This document shows, one piece after another, positions 46,701-55,704 of a DNA stretch of 64,000 nt. Within the stretch, counting starts at the first letter, position 1; each line of letters opens with the position of its first letter. Origin of the DNA: Cyclobacteriaceae bacterium (GTDB lineage Bacteria; Bacteroidota; Bacteroidia; Cytophagales; Cyclobacteriaceae); NCBI GenBank assembly GCA_019638275.1, contig JAHBUC010000008.1, forward strand, positions 62,001 through 126,000, written 5' to 3'. A program made the position numbers and the translations under genes. The notes below the pieces were generated by a model that made no database searches, had not been told where the DNA came from, and saw only the letters and a program-made list of their open reading frames with translations.

Positions 46701-49700
46701 TGCACCCGGTCCGCTCGCTGTGCTGGCTGTTACCGTTATCTGACCATCGAAGTTACCATCACAAGCCGTGTTGGATAGCTGACTCAAACTTACACTCGGT
46801 GCTATTCTTCTGTCTTGTACAACAAATGGTACTGGCGCTGTAAAGCACCCTGAACCCGTAACACCCGGTGTTGCCGGGAAGGCTACTGCATTACGGGTAG
46901 CCCGAACATAGAAGGTGCCTGCATCCAGATTCAACAAGGTAAGGCCCGGATCATTGGCTAAGATCGGTACTGTCATTCCCGGATTATCCGCCCAGGTGTA
47001 CGTAAACAATCCACTCTGACCCGGACTGCCTCCGATTGATACATCCACTACTGTTCCAGAACCATTAGCTGCCAACGGCAAGCACACATCAACATCGGTT
47101 GACGTTACGCTTACAATCTCCATCGGTACTGTATTCTGCTGCAACACAATTGTGCCGGTTGTTGAACAGGATGTTATCACATTGGTAACCTGAACTTCAT
47201 AAGATCCTGGCCCGATCAAATCGGTGTTGGGTGTAGTATATGAACTGGCTTGATTCAACGCATCACTTGCACCGAACAATGCCCCTGCTCCATCTGGATC
47301 ATTCGTCCAGATAAAATTATAATTGGCACCTGCACCTGGTCCGCTGGCGGTGCTGGCTGTTACCGTTATCTGGCCATCGAAATTGCCATCACACGCTGTA
47401 TTTTCAATTTGACTTAAGGCGATTTGCGGGAAAATTCTGTCATCCAAAATATCACGTCTGATTGGCGCAGATTCGCAGCCGACACCTGCCCCACCCGCTT
47501 TACGAATAGCTTTAACAAAATAGCTTCCTACAGCAATAGCCGGATAGGTTGCCAGCGTTAATTGATCATCTACCGGATGTGTAATATCATCTTGTCCGTC
47601 TATTACCTGAGTGGTAAGATTTCCTTGAAACCACGTGTAATCGAAATCAGCAACAACACCGGGTGCCCCATCAACAAACACCAGTATATTTTCAATTCGG
47701 CCATCAAAGATGCCGCAATCGGTAAGGTTAAATGGTGTTGCATTCAACGTAAATACAGGTGGCGCTTTACGCTGAATGGTTGTAGCCAATGAACTGAAAC
47801 ATCCTGTTGTTTCATTTATGGCCGTTAATGAATAATTGCCGTCATTCAAATCTGTAAACAAGTTGTTTACACCTGTGTTGGCATTTGAATTCGCTGGTTG
47901 CCCTGCACCACCGGTTGGTGTCCATTGGTATGTATAGGTTCCTCCATTGCCAGGGCCTGAAGCTGTGATCACGTCTACCTGAATACTACCCTCAAAGAAG
48001 GTCGGATCACACGATGTATCTCCAAAAGGTGTTAAGGTCAGTTGTGGATTAACGGTATTGCTACCAATGGTAATTGTATAGGGCGCACTGGTGCATCCTA
48101 ATCCTCCGGTTCCACTTGCATCTGCAGTCTTTGTTGCACGAACACGATAGGTTCCTGCACGAACTGTACCGGCCGGCACTGTACCACTTGCCGGAAGCGG
48201 AGTCTGATTAATAAATTCATCTCCACCGGTGAGCGAGTTGAGGGCATCGCCCTGTGCCACAAACACATTGGGAATATTATTCGTTACGTTATCCCAGGCA
48301 AACTGGTAATCCGAAACAACTTCAGGGCCACCACCAATTACGCTCAGGCTGCTGATGGTAACACGTGCGCTTTGCTCCAACAGCGGATCGCAATACTGGG
48401 CATTTAAAACGTTTAGATTACCGGCTACGAATTGCGACACAACGGGGTTATCCAAAACTGTGAAAGCCCTTGATGCTGTACACCCATTTGATGCTGTAAC
48501 ATTAAAGGTATAGGTGTTCGGCCCAAGATTTAACGCCTGATAATTACCTGCAGGAACACCCGCGATGGGGAATGCGTTATTCGGATCGCTAACCATATCA
48601 ATATCATAGGTTAACCCTACAATCGGGTCATTCGGATCTTTATCTACGTTGATTTCAATGCTTCCGTCAAACTGCGTAATGTCGCAGGCCGTATTCGAAA
48701 CAACTGAACTTGCCAGGGTTATAATCGGATCAAGTGCAACAGCTTCAATAAGTACATCCTGGTAGATGAAGCAATCACTACCTGAATACGTTTCCTGCAC
48801 CCCAACGATGTATGATCCGGGTATCAATGTGTTCGATACAAGGAATGGCAAAACCGGTTCGGTTGTTCTGTTAGTTGGTGACAACAGGGTTGTTAATGGC
48901 GGATTGGTGCTACTTCCGGGATACAGAAAAACATTGTAATCGGTTTGATCCGTTCCCGGTGGTGGTGCTGGTGCCACAGGATTTTCAATCTCAATGGTAA
49001 TGCTACCATTCCCTACCGTGTAGGGGCATAACTCAGAGTCTGTTTTGGTGATCTTGATCACCGCATGTGAATTCTGGAAAGGCAATGAGTGCGGCAAAAA
49101 CACTTTACACCCAGTGGTCTGATCGGTTACTTCCAGGGTATACAAACCACTCAATAAACCATTCACGGTTGACCCCGTGCCGACTGTTGCCGGAGGAGTA
49201 TAAACCGGAGGATTTGTAAAATAATCGATAGAGCCCAACAATGGATCAGTCGGCTGAGGAACTCCTGTATACCAATCGAATGTATAACCGGCAGTACCAC
49301 CATTTGCTGTGGCATCCATCTGTGAGTTTATGGCATTACAATCGGTTGGTAAACTAACATTGGTAATAGCCAGATTGATGGCGGGTGATGCATCATTAAC
49401 GGTTCTGATAATCAAATTGGAAACGCATGTCGTATTCACATCACGGGCAACAACCGTGTAATTGCCGGGTATCAAGCCTGCATATACCGCAGATGGCCCC
49501 GCTTGTGAAGCTCCGGCTATCACGGCATTCTCGTCAATGGCATCGCTGCCATCGTACCAGAAGAAATCATAGGTTGCTGCTGGCAAAGCCGATGCAGAAA
49601 TAGAACCATCAGGCGGAACACAAACGGTTAAATCAGTAACAACTGCAGATACAACGGGAATGGTAATGTTTTCATCCAACGTAATTACCTGTTCATTCGA

Positions 49701-52700
49701 ACAACCTGTTGAAGGCCTTACCACACGAATGGTATAGGTTTGATTGCCTCGTAAGCCAGTAATCTGATTCGTTGCGGAAGTAGCGGCCGTTACATCGTTG
49801 GTCCACTGAAATGAATAGCCTGCGGTTACACCTGTTCCTCCTCCAATCGCTGTCTCATCAATTGTTGCCAACAACTCACCATTTGGATTGGCGATGTCGC
49901 ATGAAGTCTGATCAATGGCAGCCACTTCAATTTCTGGTATAAATAAGTCGTCCAGTATATCAACCGAAACCGGATTGGATATACAATTATCATCGGTATT
50001 CGTAACCGTTATGGTATACGTACCGGCAGGTAAAGCCGTGTAGGTATCGCCAGGTGCAGGACCAACCGTTCCACCGGCAGACCAGCTAAATGTAAACCCT
50101 GTGTAGGGTGAGGCCACTGGCGCACCCCGATATGAAAGTGTGTTGACAGCCGCACTACCATTTGCAGGCAGTACGCAATTTTCATTATCAATTGAGGTCA
50201 GCGATACCACGGGCAATTCACTGTCATCATCAACCGCAACGATGGCTGTGTTCACGCAACCACTTTCACGGATGGTAACTTCTACGGTGTATTGAAACAA
50301 TGAAACTCCGTTCAAGCCGCCTTGAATATTATTGTAGTTACTGGTTGTGAGCGTTGTGTTTAGTTCTGAAAAGTCGGGAGTAGCCGTAACGGTGTTACCA
50401 TTGTACCAGCGATAGTCATAGGTTTGACCTAACGGCAACACATCTACAACACTGGCCACACCATCCGGAGCGCCCCCCGCACAATTCTGTGAAGGAGTTT
50501 GTGCCGTGGTGATGATCGGTAAAACCTTTGCGTTTGTTACCTGCGCTGAATATGGTGCCGACTCACAGCCTGTTGCGACATGCAAGGCCGTAACGGTATA
50601 GCTACCTACATCCAATCCAGTCAATACATTCAGTCCATTACCAGTAGCACCCGTATTCCACTCAAAGAAATAACTGGCAAGCGTACTACCACCGGGAATG
50701 TTGTTGATCGCTGCACTTACCTGACCATTAAATGGCGTATTGGCAATAGCGGGATCGCAAATTGAATTTGATGCAGGTGTTAATGCCAATACCGGTATAA
50801 CCCTGGCATCGGCTACGTTAACCAACGCTGTTGATTGACATCCGTTGACTTGATTGGTTACCAGTACAGAATAGTCGAATCCTGCACCACCCTGTACAGC
50901 GGTGAGCTGATGGGTATTTGCATTATTCGCAGCATTGGTTACGGGGAATGATCCGGGGCCTGTCCATGCATAGGTATACGTTGCGCCCGGTGCGGCAACA
51001 CCGTCCACAGTTACCACACTGGCCTGACCGTTTTCCAAACCGGGAACACAGTTTGTTGAGGCAATACTAGTGGTTGTCAGATCAGGAATATCCTGCACAT
51101 TCTGCACCGGTATGCTTACCAATGAAGAAACACAACCTGTTGGTGTGTGTGTAGCCACTGCCGTATAGGCATCAGGGCCACCGTTTAATTGGCTATATAC
51201 ATTAGTTGCTTGAACGCCCGTTGTATTGCCACCACCAAAAACAAATGCATAATCAGTTATTGCACCAACCTGATTAGTAACTGTGGCGGTAACGCTACCG
51301 CTAAATTGCGTTGGTGGATTTGTTAAAGCCGGATCGCATATCGTATTGTCTTGCGCTGCGAGTGTAAGCACCGGCAAAACACTGGCATCACCTACTAAAA
51401 CGGTGGCTGTATTTTCACAACCTGAATTTAGGTTTCGAACCAACGTGGTGAAGAATGCACCCGCCCCACCTTGCAACCCATTGCCTGGTGTATTCACACC
51501 ATAAGCAGGAGTTGTTGCCTCAATCGGACCTGCAGCAACATTCCCGTTATACCACTCAAACGTGTAATCCGGAGAATTTATGCCTGCTCCATCAACATCG
51601 GTTACCTGCGCCACGCCATTGGCCAAGGCAGGATCGCAATTGGTGCTAACTATTGAAGAGGCGGTTATAACCGGAAGTGCTTTTATACTTAATACTTGTT
51701 CAACAGTTGCAACCGAGGGGCAATGCAACAAGGTGTTTGTAACTACGAGTGTATAAAAACCACTGTCAAGGTTTACATAGTTTTGCTGATTCAGGTTAAC
51801 TGGCGCTCCTGTTGCTAGGGGGCCATCATACCACTCAAAAATATAGTCCGGTGTGCCTGCTGTAATTGTGTTTCCGCCAAACGTAACCGTTGATAGCACG
51901 CTTCCTGTAAAACCAAGTGCCTGATCACAAACCGAATTGGGCGTAGTACTTAATGCAATCAAGGGGTAATTGATAATCTCATTGATGACCGTATCCCTGG
52001 CGATTGAACATTGATTGGCCGTTGTTATCCGTACGGTAAAGGCCTGGCCTCCACCCTTTACACCTTCTGCAATTTGTCCGTTAATACCGGAGGTTCCTCC
52101 AGTGTGCGGTGTAATCGTATTCTGACCTTCAAACCATTCGAACGTAAAATCAGCCGGGTTTTGAAGAACACCATTAACAAATGCATCCGCTTGTAAGCGG
52201 CCATTGGATTGTAACGGATCACAGGAAGTTTGTGGAGCAAGCTCCGTAAACCTCGCTTCAGGAAGCACCGTAAGGTCGCGGATGGCGATGGTGTCGGGAT
52301 TTAAACTGGCCGAATTACATCCGGTGGCAATCTCCGTTATCAATACTTCATAATGCCCAACAGGCAAACCTTTAACCGTTGGGTTGCCGGTGTTATTGGG
52401 TAGTATGCTTCCGCGTGTATCCGTGACCTTATCATAGAAGTACCAATTGAATTGATAATTCAATGTGTCCTGCTCTACACCGCCTATAAATGGCCGCGCT
52501 GTAACCGAACCACTTGAGGCGTTTACACAGTTTACTACATCAACTGCACTTAATACCAGATCGGGTTCTTCAGTAAAATCGATAATAACGCCATCAGCTT
52601 CAGTAGTACAACCACTCAGGGTTTCGGTTACAATAACTGTATACGTGCCCGACCGCACATTCTCCAACACCGGACCGGTAACACCTATGGGCCCTCCTGC

Positions 52701-55673
52701 ATCTTCCCATAAAAATTCAAAACCGGCATTACCTCCTGTAACATCTGCACGCAATTCACCATTTGGAGGTTCACAAGTTGTTTGATCAGAAATTTTTGTG
52801 ACCGTAAGGCCGGGTATTACAAGCGGCCCGTCAACTACCTGACCCAGAACCGGAGGAGCACTACATCCCTTTTCGACATTTGTAATCACCAGGTAATAAT
52901 CACCAGCCGGTAATCCTTGTATATCATAATTTGTGTCCGGTACCCCCAGCGTTCCTGCCGGGGTAACGCCATCATCCAAAAACCATTGGAATGCATACGG
53001 GCTTAAGTCAATGACGGTATCAGCACCAACAGCGATATGCGAAATCAGCCCTCCGGAATCGGGTGAAGTAGGCAGACATTTTACGTTGGGGAGCGAATCA
53101 ATATTAACAGTGAACGGACGCGGCACAATTGTAATGGGCCAGAAATTGTTGGTGATGTCGCATTCTACTCCATTACTAATTGCTGTTGTGTCAATAGGGA
53201 GTATAGAACCATCATTATACAATACAACATACAAATCAAAAGTTGTTCCCGGTCCATCAAACTCTATAAACGGCAGATCGCCCGCCCGTAACAGGTTTCC
53301 ATTTGAATCAAATAAATCCCCTATTGAAAGCGTGTCACCTACCCTCAAGTTATTTACAATAATATTGGTTGAGTGAAGCAGCGTGCCGGTATTGTTTGGA
53401 TCATAGGGGCTGCCCTGGAAAAAACTAACCGGAATAGAGGTATTGATAGGAAGGTCACCCGAGTTTGAAATATTGAAACCCACTTTCAAATCGATATTAC
53501 CGCAAATAGGTGCTTCAGCAAAAACTGTTGGAAAATAACCCGGATCGTCCGGGTCAGTTAGTGGATCATTTGGATCCTGCCCGATGAATGTTAAGTCGGG
53601 CGCAGGAAATACAGGACAGCCATTTGCGCTTAAGAAAGGCACCTGGTTAAGAAAAACATTATACGGAGTTTGTGGCCCCGGTAAACCATTCGGGCAAGGC
53701 GTGTTGCTGAATACCGCTGCAATATCAAGCTGAGGAAAAGGAAGTGTTAGATCGTCATTAATATTTACCACAAAGTATCCAGGCTGATTCCAAACTCTTC
53801 GGGTTGGAAGCCATTCACCGTCTGAAAAGAAAATTCTGACCTCGCCCAATGCTTGTTGTTGAATACCTGCATTGATATTAAACTGAGCCGGGTTATCACT
53901 TCGGTTACACGACACGCAAATATCCGTATTGCCATCACCGTTCACATCGGCTATGATCGGGCCTTCGGTGTACGTATGCGACATACAGATACGACTGAAT
54001 AGCTTATTCGAGCCGGTTGCACCATCAACAATGGCCAGTTCCTGCGAATCGCGATAGACAACTTCCGGATTACCATCGTTGTCGAAATCATAAATCGTTA
54101 CGGTAAGTACGCCCGAACGAGAATCGTTTATGGTTCGTACCCACTTTTGCACCAACCCATTGGCTGCATTGGTAGTAAAGCAGAACAACTGATTACCTGC
54201 TACAAACAAGAGATCAAGTACACCATCACCATCGGCATCACCAATATTTACACGGCCCGTTCCCCAAATCCATCCGTTCAGATAATTATCATGATCAGGT
54301 TTTTGATTATTCGGAATGCCAAGCTGGGCACTGGTGGGTGTCATATAACCCGTAACGGTGTTATCCTGAACATTCCAATAAAAAACGGTTGATCGTCCGG
54401 TTGAGGAATTCAGCGCACCGGTAACTACCACATCCACAAATCCATCTTTATCAATATCCGCCACACTGGTGCTGCTGTGCGTATCAATTCCATACTCGTC
54501 CGGATCGTTCATCAATTTCACAAAGTACTTATCGGCAACGCCATCTCCATTAATATCAAACGTTAGGGAGTTCATATCGCGCCACAAAACAAGTGAACCT
54601 GGTGCGCCAGGGTTTCTATTTGTTAACGAAGGAACTTTATAAATTTTCGAGCCACTCACCAACTCCATCACAAAGCCATCGGCACCTGCAGAACGAATAT
54701 CAACAGCCACAGGAGCAGATGTTACGTCAACATCCCAATTGTCAGTACCCGTACCCGTCATCAGCTTACCGCCTTCGCTGGCCAGCAAGGCGCCAGTCTC
54801 AGCAGCAAAAATCCGGTCACGCAAATAAATTTCTGCCTTTCCGTCACCATCCATGTCAGCAATACCGAAAGTACCCGGACGGTTCTTGCCCAGGTAAACC
54901 GCATTGTACATGGGCTTCAATCCACCCGGTCCATAGTTATTAAAGCGAAGCGCAAGCAGGTAAAAATTTTTAGGCGGGCTTGTGGGACTACCCTGACGAT
55001 TACTCACTACACAGTAAATTTCGGCTTTACCGTCTTTATTTATATCGGCAATAAGCACTTCGTGTTCGAACAACAGGTTTTTTACATCAATGCCGTCAAA
55101 CTTTTGAAAAAATCCGGTGTTCCCATCCAGGTTAAAATCGGCCTTTACGTTACCGGGGCTAAAACCGGGCTGCACAGCCGTAGCCACCAACCTGACTTCA
55201 GAATTCCATTTTGAGGTAATTACAACATCCGGATATCCATTTCCATCCACATCACCTGCGGCAACTTTTGATTGTGTGTCGGCAGTATTTTGACCGGATA
55301 CGGCCGGAGGTCCAACCAGATCAAATGGTGTATTGGCACCGGGAGGAACGATACTACAATCGGAACCAGCGCCAACGAATTCCAAACCAAAATAGCTTGC
55401 GCAATTAGGGTCGGCTGAATCAATGACCCCATCTCCATCATTATCAATGTTATCAAAGCAGTTGCAGCCTTGTTCAATATTGGCAGGAAAAACACAATCC
55501 ACCGGACAGGTACCAGCATTGGATGTGCTTCGAGGATCACAAGGATATTGGGTAACAGGTGTTTGTGCGTGGACACCCAAAGAAATAAGTGTCAGCAGGC
55601 ATACAACCAGCCAATGTGTATATAGAGAGGGTCTTCGTTTGCCTGCCAAGATTTTCATCAATCTATTTTTCAT
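43746..55673 (-). CDS. Giant T9SS type B adhesin with FG-GAP propeller and about 30 SprB/Ig-like repeats
   Basis: A 3975-residue surface protein. After a long signal peptide (to about VHAQ, residue 37) comes a Cys-rich Ca-loop segment (DNDGDGVIDSADPNC). An FG-GAP/VCBS beta-propeller spans about 130-650, with at least eight calcium loops such as GDVDGNGYPD and ADIDKDGFVD. A spacer domain covers about 650-850. About 30 tandem repeats of 90-115 residues follow (about 850-3880), each with a Cys near its start, an F-x-W core, a GxYxVxVT strand and a GC pair near its end. A type B (gliding-motility-associated) sorting domain occupies the last 90 residues, ending GFLELVR. It should be exported by T9SS and act as an adhesin or gliding surface protein. 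It starts 31 nt after the previous adhesin. Confidence 0.93.
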   Translation of the reverse strand: MKNRLMKILAGKRRPSLYTHWLVVCLLTLISLGVHAQTPVTQYPCDPRSTSNAGTCPVDCVFPANIEQGCNCFDNIDNDGDGVIDSADPNCASYFGLEFVGAGSDCSIVPPGANTPFDLVGPPAVSGQNTADTQSKVAAGDVDGNGYPDVVITSKWNSEVRLVATAVQPGFSPGNVKADFNLDGNTGFFQKFDGIDVKNLLFEHEVLIADINKDGKAEIYCVVSNRQGSPTSPPKNFYLLALRFNNYGPGGLKPMYNAVYLGKNRPGTFGIADMDGDGKAEIYLRDRIFAAETGALLASEGGKLMTGTGTDNWDVDVTSAPVAVDIRSAGADGFVMELVSGSKIYKVPSLTNRNPGAPGSLVLWRDMNSLTFDINGDGVADKYFVKLMNDPDEYGIDTHSSTSVADIDKDGFVDVVVTGALNSSTGRSTVFYWNVQDNTVTGYMTPTSAQLGIPNNQKPDHDNYLNGWIWGTGRVNIGDADGDGVLDLLFVAGNQLFCFTTNAANGLVQKWVRTINDSRSGVLTVTIYDFDNDGNPEVVYRDSQELAIVDGATGSNKLFSRICMSHTYTEGPIIADVNGDGNTDICVSCNRSDNPAQFNINAGIQQQALGEVRIFFSDGEWLPTRRVWNQPGYFVVNINDDLTLPFPQLDIAAVFSNTPCPNGLPGPQTPYNVFLNQVPFLSANGCPVFPAPDLTFIGQDPNDPLTDPDDPGYFPTVFAEAPICGNIDLKVGFNISNSGDLPINTSIPVSFFQGSPYDPNNTGTLLHSTNIIVNNLRVGDTLSIGDLFDSNGNLLRAGDLPFIEFDGPGTTFDLYVVLYNDGSILPIDTTAISNGVECDITNNFWPITIVPRPFTVNIDSLPNVKCLPTSPDSGGLISHIAVGADTVIDLSPYAFQWFLDDGVTPAGTLGVPDTNYDIQGLPAGDYYLVITNVEKGCSAPPVLGQVVDGPLVIPGLTVTKISDQTTCEPPNGELRADVTGGNAGFEFLWEDAGGPIGVTGPVLENVRSGTYTVIVTETLSGCTTEADGVIIDFTEEPDLVLSAVDVVNCVNASSGSVTARPFIGGVEQDTLNYQFNWYFYDKVTDTRGSILPNNTGNPTVKGLPVGHYEVLITEIATGCNSASLNPDTIAIRDLTVLPEARFTELAPQTSCDPLQSNGRLQADAFVNGVLQNPADFTFEWFEGQNTITPHTGGTSGINGQIAEGVKGGGQAFTVRITTANQCSIARDTVINEIINYPLIALSTTPNSVCDQALGFTGSVLSTVTFGGNTITAGTPDYIFEWYDGPLATGAPVNLNQQNYVNLDSGFYTLVVTNTLLHCPSVATVEQVLSIKALPVITASSIVSTNCDPALANGVAQVTDVDGAGINSPDYTFEWYNGNVAAGPIEATTPAYGVNTPGNGLQGGAGAFFTTLVRNLNSGCENTATVLVGDASVLPVLTLAAQDNTICDPALTNPPTQFSGSVTATVTNQVGAITDYAFVFGGGNTTGVQATNVYSQLNGGPDAYTAVATHTPTGCVSSLVSIPVQNVQDIPDLTTTSIASTNCVPGLENGQASVVTVDGVAAPGATYTYAWTGPGSFPVTNAANNANTHQLTAVQGGAGFDYSVLVTNQVNGCQSTALVNVADARVIPVLALTPASNSICDPAIANTPFNGQVSAAINNIPGGSTLASYFFEWNTGATGNGLNVLTGLDVGSYTVTALHVATGCESAPYSAQVTNAKVLPIITTAQTPSQNCAGGAPDGVASVVDVLPLGQTYDYRWYNGNTVTATPDFSELNTTLTTSNYNNIQGGLNGVSLFQYTVEVTIRESGCVNTAIVAVDDDSELPVVSLTSIDNENCVLPANGSAAVNTLSYRGAPVASPYTGFTFSWSAGGTVGPAPGDTYTALPAGTYTITVTNTDDNCISNPVSVDILDDLFIPEIEVAAIDQTSCDIANPNGELLATIDETAIGGGTGVTAGYSFQWTNDVTAATSATNQITGLRGNQTYTIRVVRPSTGCSNEQVITLDENITIPVVSAVVTDLTVCVPPDGSISASALPAATYDFFWYDGSDAIDENAVIAGASQAGPSAVYAGLIPGNYTVVARDVNTTCVSNLIIRTVNDASPAINLAITNVSLPTDCNAINSQMDATANGGTAGYTFDWYTGVPQPTDPLLGSIDYFTNPPVYTPPATVGTGSTVNGLLSGLYTLEVTDQTTGCKVFLPHSLPFQNSHAVIKITKTDSELCPYTVGNGSITIEIENPVAPAPPPGTDQTDYNVFLYPGSSTNPPLTTLLSPTNRTTEPVLPFLVSNTLIPGSYIVGVQETYSGSDCFIYQDVLIEAVALDPIITLASSVVSNTACDITQFDGSIEINVDKDPNDPIVGLTYDIDMVSDPNNAFPIAGVPAGNYQALNLGPNTYTFNVTASNGCTASRAFTVLDNPVVSQFVAGNLNVLNAQYCDPLLEQSARVTISSLSVIGGGPEVVSDYQFAWDNVTNNIPNVFVAQGDALNSLTGGDEFINQTPLPASGTVPAGTVRAGTYRVRATKTADASGTGGLGCTSAPYTITIGSNTVNPQLTLTPFGDTSCDPTFFEGSIQVDVITASGPGNGGTYTYQWTPTGGAGQPANSNANTGVNNLFTDLNDGNYSLTAINETTGCFSSLATTIQRKAPPVFTLNATPFNLTDCGIFDGRIENILVFVDGAPGVVADFDYTWFQGNLTTQVIDGQDDITHPVDDQLTLATYPAIAVGSYFVKAIRKAGGAGVGCESAPIRRDILDDRIFPQIALSQIENTACDGNFDGQITVTASTASGPGAGANYNFIWTNDPDGAGALFGASDALNQASSYTTPNTDLIGPGSYEVQVTNVITSCSTTGTIVLQQNTVPMEIVSVTSTDVDVCLPLAANGSGTVVDVSIGGSPGQSGLFTYTWADNPGMTVPILANDPGLTLLNLDAGTFYVRATRNAVAFPATPGVTGSGCFTAPVPFVVQDRRIAPSVSLSQLSNTACDGNFDGQITVTASTASGPGAGANYDFVWTNDPDGAGALFSASDVLNQASPYSTPNTDLIGPGSYTVQVTNVVTACSTSGSIVLQQNDAVILVVDASKTDQDICDFGGSILVEDVSINGVIDPDHNNFHFTWVANNPNNLPAIIDDVQGEDNLTVANHPTIQAGSYYVVARRADGLSGSGCESAPFRVDIQDIAVNPIPSFQTFVNSSCTGAFLNGAIRLNVRDNSGPGVGALYDYEFTYTGPNPPAGAPPFQFLGNNGNGINDGDLDSLMNLGDGTYNFMVRNQVTLCETPAQVIVQYDPVASKPNIISVDKNLPFDCLGNGGDATVTAIRIGTNAPITGSPALDPPNFQYDWYDNATDAFTNPAPAGNVPNGAPTNQRFVSMLQAGTYYVSVRDLLTECRSTPTEVRIDSVDIVYPSVVIQQTVLQLSCDPSDGTAVLQATADGFNATNPNYTFTWFNSLDGTGTTVIDPWPGSQSTINDLTSGNYSVTALNATTGCATTRLFIIPPFDPKFFPAIALSGDPQSSCLVDNGSVVVRVLPFPIVNGLTYSPPYNFRVDLYNGNQLTAGLGVEPPPVAPDMANLPNLPFSPQPGSFIADPLNDGLYTVRLIDLNTGCIVVDTTSIANDRRRPVPLVELENPLTNCDTRFNGQLSATADGRPVSNYDFSWWSALTNPPGVGDTLSTQHKLIGQDQGNYFVSIVNRSSGCDTLAQGTIPVDQTLPVAPSAQLIQPNTICWEDFYPQEPLARPNGWVRAHVNNQTAGFRFEWFTGELSNTQASTQTPDTVGVNYLHLISQTYTVRAVVLTTGCSNVRSIVVPDERVLPLGSVQTTPSYCPDVSPTLTGTGSVLLNITNSENVVLRGIRWFDESNNASIGDGIQVFEVSPGFYRAEFLTNEFCYGEAVGEVRTEILSYNLVSANGDNNNDTWIIDCISNYPNNNVKVFNRYGVLVYEANGYDNADTVFRGIGEKGVYSMGNDLPDGTYFYIIDKRDGSKPITGFLELVR
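45849..48440 (-). repeat. Four tandem two-repeat units in the giant adhesin (repeats 17-24)
   Basis: Eight Ig-like repeats alternate between two types with period about 640-680 nt: units at about 47760-48440, 47121-47759, 46490-47120 and 45849-46489. Odd repeats share an AGxYxVxAxR ... GCxSAP ending. Even repeats share NTACDxxFxGxI and ASGPGxGxxYxFxW. Two even repeats (about 46490-46803 and 47121-47427) are nearly identical at the DNA level, indicating recent duplication. Confidence 0.8.
50203..51967 (-). repeat. Three tandem two-repeat units in the giant adhesin (repeats 5-10)
   Basis: Six repeats alternate with period about 590 nt. Repeats 5, 7 and 9 share an N-[ST]-[IV]-CD-x-A start and F-x-G-x-V. 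Repeats 6, 8 and 10 share S-x-NC ... NGxAxVxDVxG, LQGG and an ending of A-D/N-A-x-V-L-P-V type. This is a second, more diverged dimer amplification. Confidence 0.65.
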
Positions 55674-55704
55674 TTAAACGAAGTTCAAAATAACCTTAAA
55701 ACCG

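Noticed and set aside
44030..53120. Possible CRISPR or satellite DNA because of many repeats
   Set aside because: The repetition is protein-coding Ig-like repeats in one open frame with 90-115-residue units. Direct repeats and spacers of CRISPR size are not present.
52933..53376. Rightward 147-codon frame inside the giant adhesin
   Set aside because: Antisense to the adhesin, with Pro/Ser/Thr-rich composition expected from reading its Gly/Asp/Asn codons backwards.
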